This document shows positions 58,556 to 64,000 of a DNA stretch of 64,000 bases, piece after piece. Each line of letters starts with the position of its first letter. Position 1 is the first letter of the stretch. Under the pieces are notes generated by a model. That model saw nothing but the letters and a program-made list of their open reading frames with translations, made no database searches and was not told where the DNA came from. Source of the stretch: Chloroflexota bacterium (lineage in GTDB: Bacteria > Chloroflexota > Anaerolineae > JAAYZQ01); the NCBI GenBank assembly GCA_018606645.1, contig JAGVRI010000004.1, positions 62,001 through 126,000 of the forward strand, read 5' to 3'. The position numbers and the translations under genes were made by a program.

Positions 58556-58574
58556 CGCTGGTTGCCCCCTCCTC

Positions 58575-59255
58575 TCATTTCACCATCAAGGATTCAGGTT
58601 CCGCGAGGCCTGACTCTGACATTCTCCACACGCTGTCCAGATGGATATGGTTCGTCCCGCCCAGCATCCCAAGCCCATGGAGGCAGTCGGTGCCGGGGGT
58701 GGCAATCCATACCACGTGAGGACCGCCGGCAGGAGGAAAGTAGTACGCTCCTGAGCCCATCGCGAACTCGGCGTTCCCGTTTTCTACCTTGGTATAGCCG
58801 ATCACCCCTCGATCCAGCCCACAGGCCTGCTGCTCAGGAGGTAGTCCAGGCGCATCCGGCCAGTAGAACACCACAGGTATGTTGGGCAGAGGGGTACCGG
58901 AGGCATCTTCGACGTGCACGATCAGGGTGCTCGGACCCTCTACCGCGCGGAGCACGGTCACACTGGCCGTTCCCGTGCCGCGTTCCAGGACAACTGCGCC
59001 GAAGGTGGCGACCAGCCAGTCCCAATCCCGTTCGGCGCCATCCAGGTCATAAATGGTCAGGGAGGGTTCTTCCTCCCCGGAGCGCACGACCAGTGGGAGG
59101 AAGGCTTGCGGGGTCGTGTCCAGCGGCATCCATGCTCCATTTGTCGAGCTGCCAACGGCATATCCCAGCAGGGTGTAACCAACGATCCAGCAAATTCCGG
59201 CCAGCAGACCTGCCAGCCGCAGTGTCCCTGACGCACGACCATTCTGGTTGCTCAT
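58575..59255 (-). CDS. secreted or membrane-anchored protein of unknown function
   Basis: 226 residues. One N-terminal hydrophobic segment (LAGLLAGICWIVGYTLLGYA) acts as signal anchor. Just after it comes AFLPLVVRSG, an LPL-type motif frequent in secreted proteins of such genomes. The remainder is beta-rich: TLIVHVEDASGTPLPNIPVV looks like an immunoglobulin-like carboxypeptidase-regulatory domain (about residues 105-130), followed by NAEFAMGSGAYYFPPAGGPH. I do not recognise a specific family. It lies 19 bp before the DUF72 gene on the same strand. Confidence 0.6.
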   Translation of the reverse strand: MSNQNGRASGTLRLAGLLAGICWIVGYTLLGYAVGSSTNGAWMPLDTTPQAFLPLVVRSGEEEPSLTIYDLDGAERDWDWLVATFGAVVLERGTGTASVTVLRAVEGPSTLIVHVEDASGTPLPNIPVVFYWPDAPGLPPEQQACGLDRGVIGYTKVENGNAEFAMGSGAYYFPPAGGPHVVWIATPGTDCLHGLGMLGGTNHIHLDSVWRMSESGLAEPESLMVK

Positions 59256-59332
59256 GGCCTCTCCCCGGGCAGGGTCTGGGTCAGGTCTTTAGGTGAAACA
59301 TGGACGCCCAAGATCGAACCCGCTAGAATCCC

Positions 59333-59341
59333 ATTATACCA
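59333..59341 (-). promoter_or_regulatory. extended -10 promoter upstream of the secreted protein gene
   Basis: On the minus strand TGGTATAAT (TATAAT at 59338-59333) gives an extended -10; no good -35 box is seen. It lies about 80 bp before the start codon. Confidence 0.55.
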
Positions 59342-59547
59342 CAAAACGCCCGACGGCAGACCACGAATTCGAGTTCGAGAGAATCCGAAGGTCTGCACCT
59401 TGCTGGTGATGGTCTCCGGGATTCTAATGGAGCGAGGCCTGGCCCACATCTCGGCGAACGCGGATGACTGGAGAAGAACGCATGACCCAATATTGTGAAT
59501 TCCCTGAACCGAGTAAGGACAACGGTTCCAGGTTGTTGATTCGACCG

Positions 59548-59869
59548 ATCAAGGTTGCCATCCTGGGTGCAGCCAGCGCGCGTTTGCCCGCCGATTGATG
59601 ACCGATCTCCTCTCTGTACCGGGGCTCGAGCGGGGTACTTTTGCCCTGGTGGATATCGATAGTGAATGGCTGGACCTGGCCCGCCGGATGGGAGAGCGGC
59701 TGGTGGAGCAGTCCGGTCGGCGGCGGTTCTCGAGAGGAGCCGGCAGGCCGCACTGCAGGCGCTCATGCTCGATCCCCTGGCGGCAGCGGTCTGCTCCCTG
59801 GAGGAGATCCGCCAGATGTTCGAGGAGATGTGGGAGGCCGAACAGGCCGATCTGGTCGCCTCTTCCTGA
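59548..59869 (+). pseudogene. remnant of a glycoside hydrolase family 4 gene
   Basis: Only the two ends of a GH4 (6-phospho-glucosidase/alpha-galactosidase-like, NAD-dependent) gene survive. The N-terminal part reads IKVAILGAASA, then after a frameshift FARRLMTDLLSVPGLERGTF and ALVDIDSEWLDLARRMGERL, the NAD-binding Rossmann start. It runs directly into a C-terminal piece in another frame, AALQALMLDPLAAAVCSLEE and IRQMFEEMWEAEQADL, followed by a stop. About 300 codons of the catalytic middle are missing. No start codon or ribosome site remains. The rest of 59256-59971 shows no gene. Confidence 0.82.
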
Positions 59870-59971
59870 ACGCCGTCTCGGGCGGCAGAGGATGGACAGT
59901 CGGCCCTCCCCACCTGGGTTAAGACCGCCTACAGATTAGCCTACCGATTGAGAATCGAGGTGGCGAGTCTC

Positions 59972-61372
59972 CTAATAGCGCTTCGGGCTCAGAGGCAGAT
60001 AACTCCCATAGCAATCCCCGATGGAAGCGACAGCCCGACGAGAGATCTGCGTGCCCTCGACGCCGATCATGGCGTCGTTCACGATAAATCCACAGCCTGA
60101 ATTCGACGGCCCGCCAACCGGTGAGATGTCCACCTGGAACGTGATCAGAGCCGATTCCCCAGGGGGCAGGTCCCCAACCGCCACCACCAGGGGGTTGGTG
60201 CTCTGGATCGTGCCCCGAGTGGTCGAGGCGCTGCCGGGGACATACACGGTGCCAGACGGGATCGGATCGGTCACCATCACCGCGGGGGCCGGGATTGTGC
60301 CGGTATTGCTTACCTGGATGGTGTAGGTCAATCGTTGCCCGGCGCTCGCGTGACGAGGGTTGACCCTCTTGATGGAGGAGGAAAGATCATAGACCCCCCG
60401 ATAGCGCAAGATGACCCCATCCTTGCCCATCGCCCAGCCATTGGTGGGGCTGAGCATTTGGATCGCATAGAGGGCCTTATCGGTCGGGCTGGTTACTGGC
60501 GTCCATGTTCCGTTCCAATAATGGAGAATGGTTCCTCCATCGCCAACGGCCCAACCTTCATTGCTACTGACCATCGACACAGCATGGAGGGGAGAGCCGC
60601 TGAACGTGGCCACCTCGGACCATTCGGTACCGTTGTAATGATAAATGACCCCGGCTACATCCGGCGGAGTTCCGGTCGAACCAACCGCCCACCCGTCGGT
60701 CGAGCTGACCATGTCCACATCCATGAGCGCCACGCCCGGGAAGAGGCTCGCTCCCTGCCAGGTCGAGCCGTTCCAACGGACAAAGGTCCCCGAGATGCCC
60801 ACGATCCAGCCATCGTTTGCATTCACCATGTCAATCGCCTTGAGCCAGGCCGAAACCGGGCTGCTTACCGCCTGCCAGGCATCGGCGCCGGGGTTGTAGC
60901 GCAGGATCGTACCTTTTCCATTGTCGCCGATGCCGCCTACAGCCCAGCCGTCGCTTGCGCTCAGCATGAACAGATCGTCCAGCGAAGACGTAGCCGGTTG
61001 ACTGTGCACCCACCAGGAAGAGCCGTCACATTTAATCATTCGGCCCTGCCAGGTGACCCCCCAACCGAGCGAGCCACTGACCATGTCAATGCCATTGATG
61101 ACGTACTGAAACGTGGTCGGCTTGCCCTGCCATCCAGTGCCATCATAGTAGAACACAAAACCGGCCATTCCCCCCGACCAACCATTGCTGGCATCGATCA
61201 TGTCCAGTGTATACATGGTGGCGCTAGCCGGAGAAGTGACCAATTCCCAGCCCGACGAAGCCTGCGGGGCCACCGTCGGGGATGGATCCGCTGTGACTTG
61301 TAACGGAGAGGAGAGAAACGTCAGAGCCAACATCGCCGCCAGAGCGACGACTTTCATTGAGTGCTGATTCAT
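59972..61372 (-). CDS. secreted beta-propeller-like repeat protein with DUF11 domain
   Basis: 466 residues. A signal peptide (VVALAAMLALTFLSSPLQVTA) leads to seven or eight ~40-residue repeats ending in variations of S-x-D-G-W-A-V-G (SASDGWAVGG, SSTDGWAVGS, SSNEGWAVGD, SPTNGWAMGK), the pattern of YCF48/BNR-like propeller blades. Residues ~355-450 form a DUF11 beta-sandwich (RLTYTIQVSNTGTIPAPAVM). The C-terminus is YGSYLPLSPKRY, an LPL-type tail. It is probably cell-surface or extracellular, with a binding role. The start is the ATG at 61372 (the longer frame overlaps the promoter). It shares a divergent control region with the PpiC gene. Confidence 0.82.
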   Translation of the reverse strand: MNQHSMKVVALAAMLALTFLSSPLQVTADPSPTVAPQASSGWELVTSPASATMYTLDMIDASNGWSGGMAGFVFYYDGTGWQGKPTTFQYVINGIDMVSGSLGWGVTWQGRMIKCDGSSWWVHSQPATSSLDDLFMLSASDGWAVGGIGDNGKGTILRYNPGADAWQAVSSPVSAWLKAIDMVNANDGWIVGISGTFVRWNGSTWQGASLFPGVALMDVDMVSSTDGWAVGSTGTPPDVAGVIYHYNGTEWSEVATFSGSPLHAVSMVSSNEGWAVGDGGTILHYWNGTWTPVTSPTDKALYAIQMLSPTNGWAMGKDGVILRYRGVYDLSSSIKRVNPRHASAGQRLTYTIQVSNTGTIPAPAVMVTDPIPSGTVYVPGSASTTRGTIQSTNPLVVAVGDLPPGESALITFQVDISPVGGPSNSGCGFIVNDAMIGVEGTQISRRAVASIGDCYGSYLPLSPKRY

Positions 61373-61418
61373 TGTGATCTTGCCCTTCCCCATAGGTTCT
61401 CGGATGCAACCGGGGCAA

Positions 61419-61477
61419 AGTATAGCATCGCCCCATAAGGCTGTCAAATTGACAAAAGATGGGGATGAAACTATAAT
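61419..61477. promoter_or_regulatory. divergent promoters with back-to-back -35 boxes
   Basis: Plus strand: TTGACA (61449-61454), 17 bp, TATAAT (61472-61477), for the PpiC gene. Minus strand: TTGACA (61447-61442), 17 bp, TATACT (61424-61419), for the repeat protein. The two consensus -35 hexamers are separated by one base, forming the dyad TGTCAAATTGACA, so polymerases would compete or a single regulator could control both. Confidence 0.85.
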
Positions 61478-61544
61478 TTTTAATCTCTCATGCTCTCATG
61501 CAGTGATGAGCAAGGTGGGATTCGGCATTCAAGGAGCTGTCACG

Positions 61545-62558
61545 ATGAGGATCAACCGTTGGGTACTCGGAATCTCTAGTCTCGTCCTGGTCTTGCTGGT
61601 AGTCGGCTGCGGCTCCCAAGCCACGCCAACGCCTACCCCCGAACCGCCAACTGCGACCCCGCAACCCACTGTCGTACCATCCGCTGCCGCTGGTACTCCT
61701 CCTGTTGCTTCGAAGCTGGAGATGGCACTCAAACATATTCGTCGGTTGGAAGGCGTGACCTTGGCTACAGTCAACGGCGAGCCGATCACCTGGGAAGAGT
61801 ACGAACCGGTTCTCCGACAGGCATTGCTCATCGTCAACCAACAATACGACATCAACTGGGATGATCCAGCCATGCAGTCACGACTGTGGCAGGTCCAGAA
61901 CGATGTCCTCAGGCAAGTAGTGGACCGCCGCCTCATGCGCAAACTGGCGGCCGATCAGGGGATTGAGGTAGACCCCGCTCAATTCAAAGCTCAGGTCGAG
62001 AAGGAAAAGAACAGTATCCTGAGCAGTGGTCGGTATGCGGACTGGGAGACCTTTCTGCGCACCAACGGACTGACGGAGCAGTCCTTTGAGCAGGTAATCC
62101 ACGATACATTGCTCTACAGTCTTCTCTTGTCGGCCCAGAAGGTGGATACCCAGGCGGAACAGGTCCGGCTGGCCCATATCGTTGTTGCCGATGAAGCCAC
62201 GGCTCAGGAAGTGGCCGCCAAGCTCAAGGCGGGGGAGGATTTTGCGGCTCTGGCGGCGCAATATTCGCTGGATGATCAGACCAAGAACAATGGAGGCGAT
62301 CTCGGCTGGTTCACGCAGGAGATGATGGACCCTCAAATTGGCGAGGTTGCCTTTTCCCTGTCCGTGGGGCAATTCAGCGAGCCGATCTCTACGCAGCGTG
62401 GCTACGCGATCATCAAGGTCCTGGAACGAGGTCTCCATGAATTAGAGGAGCGGGCCTTGCGCGTCCGGCAACAGGACGCTCTCAAGAGCCAGATCGAAGC
62501 AGAACGGGCCAGGGCGACCATCGAGTACCTGGTGGACTTTGGCGAGACTTCGCCGTAG
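61545..62558 (+). CDS. PpiC-type peptidyl-prolyl isomerase lipoprotein (PrsA/SurA-like foldase)
   Basis: 337 residues. A signal peptide ends in VVGCG (lipobox Cys ~22), followed by a Pro/Thr-rich linker. A SurA-N-like helical domain begins TLATVNGEPITWEEYEPVLR (~85), and a parvulin domain runs from ~205 to 300: VRLAHIVVADEATAQEVAAK, AAQYSLDDQTKNNGGDLGWF, VAFSLSVGQFSEPISTQRGY. It would assist folding of secreted proteins outside the membrane. The ATG at 61545 with AAGGAG 9 bp upstream is preferred; the longer frame crosses the promoter. It converges on the sensor-kinase gene with a 22-bp gap. Confidence 0.93.
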   Translation: MRINRWVLGISSLVLVLLVVGCGSQATPTPTPEPPTATPQPTVVPSAAAGTPPVASKLEMALKHIRRLEGVTLATVNGEPITWEEYEPVLRQALLIVNQQYDINWDDPAMQSRLWQVQNDVLRQVVDRRLMRKLAADQGIEVDPAQFKAQVEKEKNSILSSGRYADWETFLRTNGLTEQSFEQVIHDTLLYSLLLSAQKVDTQAEQVRLAHIVVADEATAQEVAAKLKAGEDFAALAAQYSLDDQTKNNGGDLGWFTQEMMDPQIGEVAFSLSVGQFSEPISTQRGYAIIKVLERGLHELEERALRVRQQDALKSQIEAERARATIEYLVDFGETSP

Positions 62559-62580
62559 AGATTTCTATGCGAGAGCCGAT

Positions 62581-63996
62581 TCAGGCGGATGCATGGAGTG
62601 GTAGTCTCACGGTGAAAGTGGTCCCCTGGCCCACCTGACTCTTGACCGTGATCTCTCCTCCATGAGCCTTGGCGATCCAGTAGGCGATAGACAGGCCCAG
62701 TCCTGTTCCGCCTTGCGACCGGGTTCGTCCTCGATCAGCGCGGTAGAAACGCTCGAAGATGAGGGGCACTCCCCTCGGCCCGAGTTTCAAGTCTTCGGCC
62801 GGAATACCAATCCCGGTATCGGCCACCTCCACCCGTGCCCATCCGTTCTCCCGGTAGAGTGATAGCGTTACCTGGCCACCAGGCGGTGTATATTTCAGGG
62901 CATTGTCTACCAGATTGAGGAAGAGCTGACGGAGACGGTCCACATCCCCCATCACCACGGCCTGGTCCTCGTGGCCCAGACGCACCTCCACACCACTGCT
63001 CACGACACCGCTCTGACGGTACACCTCCAGAAGCAGGGTGTCCAGCTCCACCGGTTGCATCTCCAGGCGCACCCCGGCATCCATCCGCGCCAGAAGCAAC
63101 AGATCGGCCACCAGGCGGGACATACGAGCCACTTCATCCTGGATGGTTTCCAGCATTTCCTGACAAGCCGACAGATCGTTGATGGCTCCCCGCTGCAGGA
63201 GATCCAGGTTGCCCTGAATGATAGTCAGCGGAGTGCGGAGTTCGTGGGAAACATCGGCGATGAACCGCTGCTGCGTGCGAAAGAGGGTCTCCAGACGGGC
63301 TAACATCTCGTTAAAGGTTGCCGTCAGACGGCCGAGTTCATCAGCCGGTCCACGGAGTGTGAGTCGTTGGCTCAGGTCCTGGGCGTGGGAGATGGCCAGA
63401 GCAGTCTGAGTAATTTGGTTAATGGGATGCAAAGCGGCGCGGGCCAACAGAAACCCCAATCCGGCTGAGATCAGAAGGGCCACCATCCCCCCGCCAAGCA
63501 GAATAATCACCAACTGGTGTTGGGTCTGATCGACCTGGGTGAGGGGGCTGCCGACCTGGACCACACCGACCACTCGTTGGTTCACCATCAACGGCGCATT
63601 AAAGATCCGGATGCGGTTCTTCTCGATATGGATGGTCTGCCAATTGGCGCGTCCCTGCAGGGTTTGGGCCAGCATCTCTTCGTCCAGTGGCAACGCTCCT
63701 TCGCCCAACGTTCTGGAGCGAAGAAGCTGTCCACTGTCCTCATCATAGACCTGGACGTACAGGCCCGGAGTGGCAAAGACATCGAGCTCCGGGATCTCAA
63801 GCACCGGGCTCAACGATACCAGCGACAGGCGCAATCGCGCCGACTGGGCCACCCGGTCAGCGGTTGACTGGAGTTGACGATCGATCTGATTGATCAGGGT
63901 AAAGGTCAGCAGCGAGTAGAGCGCCACGCTAAAGAGAGCGAGCACGATAGCGAGGACTGAGGTATACCATAACGTCAGCCGGACACGGATTGACAT
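62581..63996 (-). CDS. membrane sensor histidine kinase with HAMP domain
   Basis: 471 residues. Two membrane helices (about 9-31 and 163-185) flank an extracytoplasmic sensor of ~130 residues. HAMP (ALHPINQITQTALAIS) is followed by HisKA with SHELRTPLTIIQGNL (His ~248), N-box LFLNLVDNALKYTPPGG, G1 VADTGIGI, F-box LIFERFYRADRG and G2 GGTGLGLSIAYWI. The arrangement is that of EnvZ/BaeS-like kinases. The ATG lies 4 bases from the window edge, so the ribosome site and the probable upstream response-regulator gene are outside. The signal is unknown. Confidence 0.95.
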   Translation of the reverse strand: MSIRVRLTLWYTSVLAIVLALFSVALYSLLTFTLINQIDRQLQSTADRVAQSARLRLSLVSLSPVLEIPELDVFATPGLYVQVYDEDSGQLLRSRTLGEGALPLDEEMLAQTLQGRANWQTIHIEKNRIRIFNAPLMVNQRVVGVVQVGSPLTQVDQTQHQLVIILLGGGMVALLISAGLGFLLARAALHPINQITQTALAISHAQDLSQRLTLRGPADELGRLTATFNEMLARLETLFRTQQRFIADVSHELRTPLTIIQGNLDLLQRGAINDLSACQEMLETIQDEVARMSRLVADLLLLARMDAGVRLEMQPVELDTLLLEVYRQSGVVSSGVEVRLGHEDQAVVMGDVDRLRQLFLNLVDNALKYTPPGGQVTLSLYRENGWARVEVADTGIGIPAEDLKLGPRGVPLIFERFYRADRGRTRSQGGTGLGLSIAYWIAKAHGGEITVKSQVGQGTTFTVRLPLHASA

Positions 63997-64000
63997 GAGA

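Overview
This 64 kb, GC-rich window reads as a chromosomal segment of a free-living anaerobic or facultative bacterium, most likely a Chloroflexota (Anaerolineae-like) lineage. That assignment is an inference. It rests on the gene style: large GT-C membrane proteins with a conserved WYDEG motif, secreted proteins with an LPL-type tail, lipoproteins with Pro/Thr-rich linkers, no OPX/Wza outer-membrane exporter beside the capsule genes, and many dispersed GC-rich palindromic repeats. No rRNA is present; one tRNA (Asp-GTC) is.

Layout. 1-2.5 kb: the 3' end of pyruvate:ferredoxin oxidoreductase, a dihydroorotate-dehydrogenase-like protein and a GNAT protein. 2.5-26.5 kb: a long minus-strand exopolysaccharide region. 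It holds a TPR protein, a lipoprotein efflux-type adaptor, a Wzz/BY-kinase with a poly-Tyr tail, a fused phosphoglycosyl transferase-nucleotide-sugar dehydratase, VanZ-like, two GT2 and four GT4-type glycosyltransferases (five GT4-type if a shorter variant is counted separately is not intended), an O-antigen ligase/polymerase, a sulfotransferase, Wzt/Wzm ABC export, an epimerase and a frameshifted wecB. It is interrupted at 10.7-12.9 kb by repeat arrays carrying an MntA/HepT toxin-antitoxin pair and a GxxExxY gene. 26.6-31.4 kb: a TumA/TumE-like pair, a repeat island, an atypical response regulator, a DUF433/DUF5615 pair, a two-component pair and tRNA-Asp. 31.5-35.4 kb: rpsT, a large GT-C membrane protein and an FmdB zinc-ribbon protein.

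35.4-43.6 kb is the most distinctive part: a compact bacterial microcompartment (BMC) operon of the sugar-phosphate-utilising kind. Read in the minus direction it runs lepB, rpiB, deoC, BMC-T, BMC-H, a metallo-beta-lactamase-fold hydrolase, BMC-P and a CoA-acylating aldehyde dehydrogenase, followed by a TPR lipoprotein and an M16 peptidase. RpiB, DeoC and the aldehyde dehydrogenase each carry an N-terminal amphipathic helix that looks like an encapsulation peptide. The likely chemistry is pentose-phosphate isomerisation, aldol cleavage of deoxyribose 5-phosphate to glyceraldehyde 3-phosphate plus acetaldehyde, and oxidation of acetaldehyde to acetyl-CoA inside the shell. No phosphotransacylase or alcohol dehydrogenase is encoded nearby.

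43.8-64 kb: a ferredoxin, a very large GH13 protein, an MFS transporter, a ClpB/ClpC-like ATPase whose first ATPase domain is degenerate in an operon with a geranylgeranyl-reductase-type flavoprotein, a cupin and a THEP1-type NTPase, two GT-C membrane proteins, a DUF72 protein, secreted proteins, a GH4 remnant, a PpiC foldase lipoprotein and a sensor kinase at the right edge. Good sigma-70-type promoters (16-17 bp spacing) are visible before many transcription units and were used to choose several start codons.
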